This document shows, piece after piece, positions 47,701-52,930 of a DNA stretch of 64,000 nucleotides. Made by a program: the position numbers and the translations under genes. Location of the stretch: assembly GCF_910592395.1 (NCBI RefSeq), contig NC_088317.1:10910001-10974000 (forward strand), read 5' to 3'. How positions within the stretch are numbered: position 1 is the stretch's first letter; each line of letters opens with the position of its first letter. This stretch comes from Lineus longissimus (lineage: Eukaryota > Nemertea > Pilidiophora > Heteronemertea > Lineidae). The notes beneath the pieces were generated by a model. It was not told the origin of the DNA. It ran no database searches and saw only the letters and a list, made by a program, of their open reading frames with translations.

Positions 47701-50700
47701 CCCATCTATGAGATGATATGATGATAACTGATCTGCTCTGGTTCCCTGTCCTGTTCCAACTTTTTCCATGTAACGTTTTAGTGTCAGAAAATAATGATTG
47801 CTCCAGAGGCGTAATATTACGCTAAATAGGCGTAATATTGCGCTAAATACAGTAAGCCAGTCTATTGAAGCAAATTATTATTTTTATTAACTACCCTCAG
47901 CGGACTTAAATCATTGTTCTGAAGTTGATTGTTTGGTGTCAGTGAATGTTCGGTTTCATTCTGTACCAAAGGGTGTCTCCCAAAAAAAGTATCCCCACCT
48001 CATTTATTTTCGATGAAAAGGATGGTTAACAGTTGGAGTTAGCACCAGCATTGGTGTGTTAGATATCTAGCATATGACTATGAGAAGGATGGGTCATAGT
48101 TGGGGTTAGCTATAGCATGAAAAGATGGGTCATTGTTGGGATAAGCAATAGCATCAAAATCAAAGGCCATGGTTAGAGCACAGGCCCCTGAAGCCTAGTT
48201 AGCGGGATTATTGGGCTAAACAATGGGATAAGACAGGAAAGTACTATGAGAAGAGTAAAAAAGAAAGGTAGGCAAGCGCTAAACCAGATTTGAAGCGAGA
48301 GACAGCTCCACTTCGGACCCCTCGTACGACTAGAAAACGCCGCGAAACAGACAACTTTTTGCTCACAACGCCATAAGACTCAAATTATCAATCCCAGGCC
48401 TTTTCAAAGCCATCATTCGCATATTAACAACATAGGCGGCATCGTTTGTTGGCGGTGAAAGCGAATAAATTTTGAAAACTCGCCGCCAACCATCCCCCTC
48501 CTTGGTAACCTATTCAATATGACGCACGCATCGCGCCGCAGTGAAGGAAATCCCGCGCACGGATTGGCTAGAAATAAACACATAATTCTGCCAGGTTGCC
48601 GTTTCTAATGTAGCAATAAAATTATTTCTTATCCTTTTGTGTTGTTTTGACTCTGTGATAACTTATATAAGTTCGACTTCGTTGACGTTTGACAGCTCTG
48701 GAACGAGTTTGAAATTGCCGCGACCGTTTACTCTTGTCGGGAAAACCCACCTGTCACGTGACCAACTGGCTGGTGCATATTTCCGATAAAACCATTCACA
48801 GTCACATTGTTAGAAATGGCGCCCGGAAATAACGTATACTACATATTCGACAAGTACATGGATATTTCTTCGTCAAAACAACGCTAAAAGATAAGAAATA
48901 ATTTTATTGCTACATTAAAAACGGCAACCTGGAAAAAATTATGTGTTTATTTCTAGCTAATCAGCGCGCAGGATTCCCTTCACTGCAGTGCGATGCGTGC
49001 GTCATATTGAATAGGTTACCAAGGAGGGGGATGGTTGGCGGTGAGTTTTCAAAATTTATTCGCTCTCACCGCCAACAAACGATGCCGCCTATGTTGTTAA
49101 TATGCGAATGATGGCTTTGAAAAGGCCTGGGATTGATAATTTGAGTCTTATAGATGGCGTGGTGAGCAAAAAATTGTCTGTTTCTCGGCGTTTTCTAGTC
49201 GTACGAGGGGTCCGAAGTGGAGCTGTCTCTCGCTTCAAATCTGGTCCAGCGCTTGCCTACCTTTCTTTTTTACTCTTCTCATAGTACTTTCCTGGCTTAT
49301 CCCATTGTTTAGCCCGATAATCCCGCTAACTAGGCTTCAGGGGCATGTGGTTAGAGATAGCTCTAGCATGTATGACTATAAGAAGGAAGTATCATGGTTG
49401 AGGTCATCAATTCAATAGGCTAATTCAATAGCATTATGAAAAGGAAGCATTATGGTTGGGATTAGCAATAGCATGAATAGGAAGGGTAATGATGGTTGAG
49501 ATTAGCGCACCACTATAAGGTGTCAGAAAGACTCGAGATGGTTTGGGGGTTCCACTCCCAACGCCTCGGGATATTAAGCGTCTCAGAAGGACTTATTGAT
49601 AGGCTCCCAATGTCAACAATTGTGCGAGTTCACTAGAACTTGCACTTTACATATTCAGGGATCAAAGTTCACGACCAAACGGTCGCATATGCACCCGAAA
49701 AATTAACATGCGACTTGAGTTTAACGGCGTACTCGCACCACGCGAATTAATATCCTATCCTATTGTAGACCTCTTGGTAACTGGTTAAATATAGCTCACG
49801 GAACAAGTGGAGAAACCTAGCGGCGAAGTGAGAGATTGTGCTGATGAATGATAATTTATGCGCCAATACCTTTTCTGGTCATTTTTCATGGTCTGGATAT
49901 TACCGCCGCTTAAACCTTGTTCCCACGATCTTGATCAATAGAGCATCCAGGGTTATATCTAGGCCGTTTTGGAATGGCGCTGCGCCATGCCCCCTTTCAG
50001 TCCCGCCATGCTGCCCCCTTGATCTCAAATCCCGCCAATACTGCCCTTTTTTTGACGCCAATGTTCCCCCAGTTAATCCGCCAAGCCCGTTATTATCTTC
50101 AACAAATGATCGCCATGCCTTATCTACAAGCCGCCATGTGCCGTCGTCTATCATTTATGCAGTTACCGCGAGTGCGCAATCCAATCCGCCAATCCGAGCC
50201 TCAAGCTAGCGATGGGTCTAGCTCACCAACAGCCGTCGTCAACAGAACGTCTACCTGTATATCCATCTGCACATTATTCATCACTGAACGCGAGGTCGTC
50301 ACACCAATGCCACGTGCAAGAGGACGAAGGGTGGCGCAGACTGGTGGTAGTTGAAGAAACTATTAAATCATGCCGGGCAAAAAGAGGCGGGCGAAGGAGA
50401 AGGAGGCAAAGTTGGCGGCCAAATGTCCTCGGATAGAGGCTTTATTTGGGTAAATAAAACAGAAATAATCTTTATCAAATGAATAATAGTGAAATTAAGC
50501 ATTGTTGTGCCGATATATTGCAATGTTTTGTTCTTCAGCGGCGGTTGCATGCGCCGATCGTGATGGTGGGCGGGGCTGCAGTCACGGCCACATGCTTTGG
50601 CATTGATAGAGTTAGATCAGTCCTACGTCTGTGCCGTGCATGTATATCTTCCGGGTATATCTGGGGTATATCTTCTTTGCCATTCTTGTACAAATCCCTC

Positions 50701-52930
50701 TCCAACACCACATATTAGAGACAGAATAAAGAGATGAGATAGACTAGGCATTGACTTATCACTAGAAAGCAATATGACAACATAGACAACATAAAGCATG
50801 ATACACAATTACATGTACATAAATAAATCACTTGATAATTTTCAGTGGTCAGATACAAGCTTTCAGCATAGCTTGGTGATCGGTAATTGCGGCGCGTTGC
50901 ATTTGCCCCTTTTTCCTTCAACACCCTTGAAGGGTGCCCCTTTTATAAATGATCTGCCCCTTTTTATAACTAAGCACCATGCCCTATTGAAATCCTAGAT
51001 ATAACCCTGGCATCGGCGCTACCACTCGACTGGATTGTAACAAACGGGAAACGAGGTATAATTGTCGATGAGGTATCTAGGGCACAGGTCGTCTGCGTAT
51101 AAACCCGAGTACATGGCTTTAGGCCATGGTGAGTGTTCGCGGCCGTAGCGAGTCGTGGTTTTGATACCTGTTGCACTCTTCTATTGGCACTTTTCAACTC
51201 AAGTGAGTATTCCAATCTCGCGAGGAGCGCAAGATAGGCCGTGCATGATGAGTTTGATTATGATCGGTCGGCTTTTCCGTAGTGAAAAAAGGCGCGAAAA
51301 AAACAACGCGAAAATACCGAAAAAGCGGGAAAATATTTGCGACTTGGGTTTGCAAAATGCGACTTCGATTATGGCAAAAGGTCGAACAATGCGACATGGT
51401 AAAGAAAGTGAACTTTGATCCCTGATATTTCTTTTATGACATGGTAAAAAAACGTAGCCTGTGAAAAGGTTTATTTCAAAATGGCTGAAATTTATTTTCG
51501 CAGGGTGTCTATTCCAGCCCGTCTATTCTAAATTATATGGGATTCATTCATATCATCCATTATACAACAAAACAACTGTCAACAGCACAGAACAGGTGCT
51601 ATGCTTTTTGTATTGCTTGGCCAGCACATAAGACATTATGGGGATCATGCAGTACATTCTGATACACCATATTATATGGGCCGTGAAAACCGCAAAAAAT
51701 CTGCACATGTTTTTGTAAGCGGTCGTCGCTCGCGCAAACTTGTCTTGCATGTTTTTGTGAAAGAGGACGTCGGCGAACGCGGTCGTATATCAAAACAGAC
51801 GTTGGGTGGCGCTCGCGCAAACTTCCCTCTCACATGTTTTTGTGAAAGAGGACGTCGGCGAACGCGGTCGTATAAAAAAACAGACGTTGGGTGGCGCTCG
51901 AGACGGGTCATCCTATTTAGCATCCAGTGGCGACCAGTGGCGTCCAACGCGAAATAATATGGTGTATATGGTTAAAAATGTTTTCAATCAAGCTCCTAAC
52001 CGACCTAAAACACTTTCAATAAACAAGATTTAGAAGTTTGGTGGAGTTTGCAAACCTAGTTTTTGAATAATCATCACCAGAAAACGATCTTAGTATGCCA
52101 ACCTGATGCCAGATCCCGATTCCGCTTTTTCTATAAACCCAAGGAACGGCAGCTAAAACAAACATGGCGTCCAGTACTTTTGCTGGACGCATACTAAGAT
52201 CGTTTTCTGGTGATAATTATTCAAAAACTAGGTTTGCAAACTCCAGCAAACTTCTAAATCTTGTTTATTGAAAGTGTTTTAGGAGCTTGAAAACATTTTT
52301 AACCATATACACCCTATTATTTCGCGTTGGACGCCACTGGTCGCCACTGGACGCTAAATAGGATGACCCGTCTCGAGCGCCACCCAACGTCTGTTTTTTT
52401 ATACGACCGCGTTCGCCGACGTCCTCTTTCACAAATACATGTGAGGGAAGTTTGCGCGAGCGCCACCCAACGTCTGTTTTGATATACGACCGCGTTCGCC
52501 GACGTCCTCTTTCACAAAAACATGCTAGACAAGTTTGCGCAAGCGACGACCGCTTACAAAAACATGTACAGATTTTTTGCGGTTTTCACGGCCCATAATA
52601 TTAACGACAAATCCCTGTTCGTGTGCACTGTCCGAGTCACTGCCTGTGTCAGTGTGTGCAGACTGCAGGTCAGTGCTGCGTGCATGACTGCATGAGAGAG
52701 AGTAATGAATCATTGAAATTGAATGAGTGGCCAAGACTAAGAAGCTTTTGAACATAGAAATAAATAACCTGTAATCCAAGAGCTCCAGGGTCAACCCCAG
52801 TGTCCAAAATTGCGACAACTACACCTCTGCCATCATGTTCCGGATATTTAGTCAGGAAAGAATGCGATCCTGTTTCTTTTTTGGGCAATAACCCGTGAAT
52901 GGGAAAATCCGTGTCAACATTCGACGCCAT
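10680..52930 (-). CDS. TPP2: TPP2, tripeptidyl-peptidase II, N-terminal half (10 exons, 3' part off window)
   Basis: TPP2 is a giant cytosolic subtilisin-family serine peptidase that removes tripeptides from the N-termini of peptides downstream of the proteasome. Coding exons, high to low coordinate: 52769-52930, 28640-28768, 27815-28018, 26371-26593, 24708-24928, 24274-24350, 23340-23567, 15761-15894, 13351-13481, 10680-10857. They total 1687 nt (562 codons plus 1 nt); every junction is GT-AG and keeps frame. Catalytic residues are Asp43 ([10 protein letters not shown]), His264 (SHGTHVA), Asn362 (AGNNGP) and Ser449 ([10 protein letters not shown]); the last three match human TPP2 numbering. 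The animal protein is about 1250 residues, so roughly 690 are missing beyond the left edge. Intron 1 is 24 kb and filled with transposons. No in-frame stop or frameshift is seen, so this looks like a live gene. Confidence 0.96.
11041..11170 (-). pseudogene. Possible Penelope-like GIY-YIG endonuclease fragment
   Basis: On the minus strand the translation reads [12 protein letters not shown], a stop, then GVEEA. This resembles the C-terminal region of Penelope-like element proteins (VLDRDNxWFERGVxEAI). It is about 40 codons, has an in-frame stop, and lies in TPP2 intron 9. The match is short and from memory of the family. Confidence 0.4.
11171..11989. other. TPP2 intron 9 DNA, no gene seen
   Basis: No splice-bounded coding segment or repeat copy was recognised here. 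Short ORFs on the minus strand (11191-11415, 11464-11679) show no family motif. Confidence 0.45.
11990..13286 (+). repeat. HINE/pearl-like repeat A2
   Basis: The 5' palindrome TGGCCAGGGCCA plus TTGTGCTCACC lies at about 11995. Core units have TGACCTCTGTGACCTT at 12920-12935, GGCCCCCTGGTGGCCA at 13065-13080 and AAGATGGCTGCC at 12768. These are followed by an ACG/ACGG tract (13193-13245) and a hairpin of AGCTCACCT and AGGTGAGCT ending TAAAAA at 13286. It lies in TPP2 intron 9. Confidence 0.75.
13351..13481 (-). CDS. TPP2: TPP2 coding exon 9
   Basis: This 131-nt exon encodes residues 460-503. It includes [14 protein letters not shown] and [10 protein letters not shown], which close the subtilisin fold. 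The acceptor is TTCCAG/CTCTC and the donor CAG/GTAAGC, phase 0. Confidence 0.95.
13586..14246. mobile_element. MITE with 6-bp target duplication CTAGAG
   Basis: The ends are TATGGGCGGTTATTACCGC and its near-perfect reverse complement. Long inverted arms (about 13586-13692 and 14140-14246, plus a second inverted block with GGCGCCA and CCGTCTTGGG) fold over a short centre. Direct repeats CTAGAG at 13580-13585 and 14247-14252 look like the target duplication. No transposase is encoded. Confidence 0.8.
14265..15215 (+). repeat. HINE/pearl-like repeat A3
   Basis: It starts TGAAATGGCCAAGGGCCA and TGTGCTCACCGT, has about three core units (DR3-like motif at 14863-14878), a short ACG tract and the end ACGGTGAACCAAAAA at 15215. 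It follows the CTAGAG-flanked MITE by 12 bp. Confidence 0.72.
15761..15894 (-). CDS. TPP2: TPP2 coding exon 8 (catalytic Ser)
   Basis: This 134-nt exon encodes residues 415-459 plus one base. It includes [15 protein letters not shown] and [12 protein letters not shown] with the nucleophile Ser449. The acceptor is CTTCAG/GCATG and the donor CTATAG/GTATGTG. Confidence 0.96.
16505..17769 (+). CDS. P2X7 ballast-domain-like protein (2 exons, 229 aa)
   Basis: The exons are 16505-16785 and 17361-17769, joined in a split Trp codon (TG/GTAAGT and TTACAG/G). The N-terminal 93 residues are acidic and Ser-rich ([17 protein letters not shown]) and then Pro-rich. The C-terminal 136 resemble the cysteine-rich cytoplasmic ballast of vertebrate P2X7: [45 protein letters not shown], and [18 protein letters not shown] with VGFED. 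In P2X7 that domain binds zinc and guanine nucleotides. No channel or membrane segment is present, so this is the soluble domain alone. The frame is intact. It lies within transposon inverted repeats and converges on the THAP gene, suggesting an element-encoded accessory protein. Its function is unknown. Confidence 0.85.
16786..17360. other. Intron of the P2X7-ballast-like gene
   Basis: This is a 575-bp intron between a strong donor (TG/GTAAGT) and the acceptor TTTACAG. It is rich in TAGGCCTA words. No other feature is seen. Confidence 0.7.
18189..18361 (-). CDS. Last exon of the transposase-like gene
   Basis: This exon encodes the 56-residue C-terminus ([32 protein letters not shown]) and the stop at 18189-18191. 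Only about 420 bp separate it from the stop of the convergent P2X7-ballast-like gene at 17769. Confidence 0.82.
18189..22866 (-). CDS. THAP-domain transposase-like gene (10 exons, one in-frame stop)
   Basis: Exons, high to low coordinate: 22616-22866, 21839-22016, 21417-21552, 20774-21182, 19951-20497, 19654-19852, 19311-19547, 18953-19127, 18620-18768, 18189-18361. All junctions are GT-AG and the phases join to 817 codons plus a stop. Order: a C2CH THAP zinc finger, a basic linker, an acidic/Pro-rich part, then a core with [56 protein letters not shown] and [20 protein letters not shown]. Asp in GDAR, Asp in TTDGH and Glu in GLEGFHS are candidate DDE residues (inference). Similar THAP-linked proteins are multicopy in fish and invertebrates. 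One TGA at 20872-20874 interrupts exon 4. Another possible exon (about 21631-21681) has splice-like ends but breaks frame. Confidence 0.85.
18620..19852 (-). CDS. Catalytic-region exons of the transposase-like gene
   Basis: Four exons: 19654-19852 ([12 protein letters not shown] and [10 protein letters not shown]), 19311-19547 ([33 protein letters not shown]), 18953-19127 ([27 protein letters not shown]) and 18620-18768 ([28 protein letters not shown]). The Asp, His and Glu positions resemble other DDE transposases with a D..H...H motif. The assignment of catalytic residues is inferred. Confidence 0.82.
19951..20497 (-). CDS. Core exon of the transposase-like gene
   Basis: This exon encodes 182 residues: [34 protein letters not shown] (a second Cys pair), [26 protein letters not shown] and [18 protein letters not shown]. 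The Cys pairs suggest a zinc ribbon before the catalytic core. The exon is fully open and joins in frame on both sides. Confidence 0.85.
20774..21182 (-). pseudogene. Linker exon of the transposase-like gene with in-frame TGA
   Basis: The exon is open from its acceptor (TTTCAG at 21183) through a Pro/Thr-rich stretch ([15 protein letters not shown]) to TGA at 20872-20874. The same frame then resumes with [13 protein letters not shown] and DPTWNPKM, which looks like normal sequence of this family, up to a good donor at 20774. A single substitution seems to have disabled this copy, unless an unseen splice skips it. Confidence 0.75.
22616..22866 (-). CDS. THAP zinc-finger exon of the transposase-like gene
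   Basis: The start at 22866 gives [12 protein letters not shown], with the Cys-x4-Cys pair, then [17 protein letters not shown] and CSGHF, the C2CH pattern of a THAP DNA-binding domain. The next exon begins with [10 protein letters not shown], the short motif that usually follows THAP domains. THAP domains guide P-element-like and other transposases to their ends. Confidence 0.9.
23340..23567 (-). CDS. TPP2: TPP2 coding exon 7 (oxyanion-hole Asn)
   Basis: This 228-nt exon encodes residues 339-415. It includes [12 protein letters not shown] with the oxyanion-hole Asn362, then [11 protein letters not shown] and YTWSSRGPS. The donor is CCATC/GTAAGT. The right end of the 7.1-kb THAP/P2X7-like transposon lies only about 95 bp inside the following intron. 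Confidence 0.96.
23568..24273. other. TPP2 intron 6 DNA
   Basis: This is plain intron sequence. No repeat copy or coding signal was recognised apart from the flanking splice sites. Confidence 0.6.
24274..24350 (-). CDS. TPP2: TPP2 coding exon 6
   Basis: This short 77-nt exon encodes residues 314-338 plus two bases and carries [13 protein letters not shown], matching human HKCDLVNYSYGEA. The donor is GGAGG/GTTAGG. Confidence 0.95.
24708..24928 (-). CDS. TPP2: TPP2 coding exon 5 (catalytic His)
   Basis: This exon encodes residues 240-313: MLNYSFNIY, the catalytic His264 in [10 protein letters not shown], then [12 protein letters not shown] and [14 protein letters not shown], all nearly invariant in TPP2. 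It is 221 nt, from acceptor TTTGCAG to donor GCT/GTGAGTA. Confidence 0.96.
25047..25759. mobile_element. MITE flanked by TTAA (713 bp)
   Basis: The ends are CCATTTCGCTGCG and CGCAGCGAAAGGG. The element is flanked directly by TTAA at 25043-25046 and 25760-25763. TTAA duplications are typical of piggyBac and Kolobok transposons. There is no ORF. It shares termini with the 27535-27774 element. Confidence 0.78.
25764..26370. other. TPP2 intron 4 remainder
   Basis: AT-rich intron between the TTAA-flanked MITE and exon 4. The overlapping ORFs at 25960-26214 have no recognised motif. Confidence 0.5.
26371..26593 (-). CDS. TPP2: TPP2 coding exon 4
   Basis: This exon encodes residues 166-239 plus one base, with the family motif [14 protein letters not shown] and [14 protein letters not shown]. 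It is 223 nt. The donor is GATG/GTAAGTT and the last base starts a split Asp codon. Confidence 0.95.
26594..27534. other. TPP2 intron 3 DNA
   Basis: No gene was recognised. Around 26760-26960 the plus strand has a short stretch reminiscent of retroelement or retropseudogene debris, but it is too weak to name. Confidence 0.4.
27535..27774. mobile_element. Small MITE flanked by TTAA (240 bp)
   Basis: It starts CCCTTTCGCTGC and ends GCGCAGCGAAAGG. TTAA flanks it at 27531-27534 and close to the right end (27775-27778). The termini match those of the 713-bp element at 25047, so both probably belong to one family. It lies 40 bp from TPP2 exon 3. Confidence 0.75.
27815..28018 (-). CDS. TPP2: TPP2 coding exon 3
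   Basis: This exon encodes residues 98-165, starting IPPEWKNP and including [11 protein letters not shown] and [10 protein letters not shown], part of the long insert between the catalytic Asp and His in TPP2. It is 204 nt and phase 0 at both ends. A small TTAA-flanked MITE ends about 40 bp downstream of its donor. Confidence 0.95.
28640..28768 (-). CDS. TPP2: TPP2 coding exon 2
   Basis: This exon encodes residues 55-97, including the [14 protein letters not shown] segment typical of TPP2 (human has DIIDTTGSGDVNT). It is 129 nt and phase 0 at both ends. The acceptor is CCACCAG/GTC and the donor AAAG/GTAAAAA. Confidence 0.95.
28769..29963. other. TPP2 intron 1, proximal part
   Basis: Intron DNA with no recognised gene. 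The ORF at 29036-29308 has no family motif. Confidence 0.45.
29964..30146. repeat. Two direct copies of a ~66-bp sequence
   Basis: GTCAATGTTGGACTATTTGC starts at 29964 and again at 30081. Both copies run to GGATTGATCCTAATAAAAA. The second copy abuts the HINE-like element A4 at 30147. Confidence 0.75.
30147..31180 (+). repeat. HINE/pearl-like repeat A4
   Basis: It starts TGAAACGGCCAGGGGCCA and TTGTGCTCACCGT, has about three core units with DR3-like and CTCF-like motifs, an ACG tract (31111-31140), and the end CTACGGTGACCCAAAAA. The opening is very similar to A3. Confidence 0.78.
31181..31480. repeat. Degenerate tandem repeat around CACCAAACGTCTATTTGA
   Basis: Repeated blocks include GCTGAAAACACGACAATATA (31181 and about 31294), GTTTATTTGAGATA and CACCAAACGTCTATTTGAG (several copies). 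The period is irregular and drifts toward the right end. Confidence 0.7.
31481..32108. other. TPP2 intron 1 DNA, no certain gene
   Basis: Both strands have ORFs (31667-31936 plus, 31733-32176 minus), but neither shows a known domain, and the minus one runs into the minisatellite. Left unnamed. Confidence 0.4.
32109..32586. repeat. 81-bp minisatellite, left block
   Basis: About six copies of an 81-bp unit starting GACAAAAAGTTACCAGATTG (32109, 32190, 32271 and on). Some copies are shortened, for example near 32490. The array resumes at 34916 after an inserted element. Confidence 0.9.
32587..34915 (+). repeat. HINE/pearl-like repeat A5, inserted in the minisatellite
   Basis: It starts TGAAACGGCCAGGGGCCA and ends CCTACGGTGAGCC next to AAAAA. 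About five to six core units of roughly 300 bp carry TGACCTCTGTGACCT and GGCCCCCTGGTGGCCA (34693-34708). The ACG/ACGG tract is at 34836-34880. It splits one 81-bp satellite unit inside an A run, so the pre-insertion site can be read directly. There is no obvious target duplication. The first 200 bp are nearly identical to A8. Confidence 0.85.
33016..33624. mobile_element. 609-bp MITE nested in A5, CTAA duplication
   Basis: The ends are CCCTTAAAGCGCC and GGCGGTTTAAGGG, flanked by CTAA (33012-33015 and 33625-33628). Other core units read CACTCTAATGGCCAATTTAC without interruption (for example near 34226), which is the empty site. There is no ORF of note. Confidence 0.85.
34916..35271. repeat. 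81-bp minisatellite, right block
   Basis: This is the continuation of the 32109 array, with about four copies of the 81-bp unit, ending near GACTCGTGGCGAGG. Confidence 0.88.
35272..35640. other. TPP2 intron 1 DNA
   Basis: No gene or repeat copy is recognised. A short TATATATATA tract lies near 35462. Confidence 0.45.
35641..37722 (+). repeat. HINE/pearl-like repeat, family B, copy B1
   Basis: It starts with the palindrome AGGCCCAAGGGCCT then GGCGCTCAGCTGAG. It ends with an (ACGG)n tract (37613-37657) and the hairpin TCAGCTGACTTTGTCAGCTGA, then GCTAAAAAA. The architecture matches family A but the stem sequence is different (CAGCTGA instead of CACC). It is longer and has a mostly unique interior. 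A dismembered inverted copy lies at 53882-63438. Confidence 0.72.
37726..37800. repeat. Short tandem GCCATTTCGCCTACC repeat
   Basis: Four to five degenerate copies of a ~15-bp unit (GCCATTTCGCCTAC) directly follow the B1 3' end. Confidence 0.65.
37980..38833 (+). repeat. HINE/pearl-like repeat A6, 5'-truncated
   Basis: Core units (TTTGACCTATGTGACCTTC near 38194) with CAAGATGGCTGCC at 38337 and AAAGATGGCCGCC at 38620 are followed by a short ACGG tract and a compact hairpin, AGCTCACCGAGGTGAGCT, then AAAAA. No 5' palindrome was found. Confidence 0.65.
39486..39745. repeat. Inverted repeat with ~65-bp arms
   Basis: The arm at 39490-39552 (with GGCCACCACCAGGAGATCAA) pairs with its reverse complement at about 39676-39740 (TTGATCTCCTGGTGGTGGCC). 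About 125 bp separate the arms. It could form a hairpin or be a small foldback element. Confidence 0.7.
40646..41790 (+). repeat. HINE/pearl-like repeat A7
   Basis: The 5' palindrome TGGCCAGGGCCA is followed by TTGTGCTCACC. Three core units have DR3-like sites (for example 41099-41114) and GGCCCCCTGGTGGCCA at 41545-41560. The ACG tract is at 41675-41740 and the hairpin at 41760-41785 ends TAAAAA. The last 400 bp are nearly identical to A2. Confidence 0.8.
42806..43713 (+). pseudogene. MULE (Mutator-like) transposase pseudogene
   Basis: The first frame reads [15 protein letters not shown], with the DG motif of MULE transposases. The next frame (from about 42890) continues [26 protein letters not shown] (second Asp), [35 protein letters not shown] (candidate Glu) and NVGAFPP. 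A third frame carries [14 protein letters not shown] fourth piece ends [11 protein letters not shown] and then a stop. At least three frameshifts (near 42895, 43500 and 43650) kill it. It lies centrally within the 38853-47705 element, which it may once have mobilised. Confidence 0.8.
44389..44673. repeat. GGGGACGAATTTTCC minisatellite
   Basis: About 17 tandem copies of a 15- to 18-bp unit (GGGGACGAATTTTCC, variants with ATTATCC and AGGGACGA). All six frames stay largely open through it, which makes misleading ORFs on the plus strand. Confidence 0.9.
44674..45632. other. Interior of the MULE-like element with GGTTATGTACGGGACA copies
   Basis: AT-rich DNA holding three copies of the 16-bp motif (44834, 45032, 45221). 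No ORF of substance. Confidence 0.55.
45633..47342 (+). repeat. HINE/pearl-like repeat A8
   Basis: It starts TGAAACGGCCAGGGGCCA; the first 400 bp nearly match A5. About five core units follow with DR3-like and CTCF-like motifs (GGCCCCCTGGTGGCCA at 47135-47150), then an ACG tract (47265-47300) and the end TTACGGTGAGCCAAAAA. Confidence 0.8.
47706..48184. repeat. Intron DNA ending in a degenerate minisatellite
   Basis: From about 48000 there are imperfect ~40-bp units (GATGGGTCATAGTTGGGGTT, then AGCTATAGCATGA). They resume at 49346-49530 beyond the foldback element, which therefore interrupts this array. Confidence 0.6.
48185..49344. mobile_element. Foldback element, ~455-bp inverted arms
   Basis: The left arm (48185-48638) begins GCCCCTGAAGCCTAGTTAGC. 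The right arm (about 48886-49344) is its reverse complement over nearly the full length, with scattered differences. The ~250-bp centre is unique. There is no transposase. It lies in a degenerate minisatellite; a GGTTAGAG is seen on both sides but may belong to the array. Confidence 0.85.
49347..49946. other. TPP2 intron 1 DNA
   Basis: Minisatellite remnants are followed by unique intron DNA. No gene was recognised. Confidence 0.45.
49947..51010. mobile_element. 1.06-kb TIR element with CAT flanks
   Basis: The ends are CCAGGGTTATATCTAGG and its perfect reverse complement (50994-51010). CAT flanks both sides (49944-49946, 51011-51013) and may be a 3-bp duplication. The interior has GC-rich blocks near the left end and several short ORFs, none recognised. 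Probably a non-autonomous DNA transposon. Confidence 0.7.
51676..52596. mobile_element. Foldback element with ~420-bp arms next to TPP2 exon 1
   Basis: The left arm (51676-52098) starts ATGGGCCGTGAAAACCGC; the right arm (52189-52596) is its reverse complement, with a 90-bp centre. Each arm carries an internal direct duplication of about 100 bp (GAGGACGTCGGCGAACGCGG twice per arm). It ends about 170 bp from the TPP2 exon 1 donor. Confidence 0.87.
52769..52930 (-). CDS. TPP2: TPP2 coding exon 1
   Basis: This exon encodes residues 1-54, starting at the ATG at 52928-52930. It holds the conserved [10 protein letters not shown] segment and the catalytic Asp43 in ILDTGVDPG. The donor is CAG/GTTATTT, in phase 0. 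The start is chosen because the family N-terminus lies only a few residues before HGLLPKKE. The first intron begins here and runs 24 kb. Confidence 0.96.

Larger units (their letters stand above)
38853..47705. mobile_element. 8.85-kb TIR element carrying a dead MULE transposase
   Basis: The left end ATGGGGTGCTTCAAGATCAG (38853) matches the reverse complement of the right end (47676-47705; CTGATCTTGAAACACCCCAT) over about 29 bp. Inside lie a MULE transposase pseudogene (about 42806-43713), two HINE-like insertions (A7, A8), a minisatellite and eight copies of GGTTATGTAYGGGACA. No clear 9-bp target duplication was found, so the outer limits are provisional. Confidence 0.6.
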
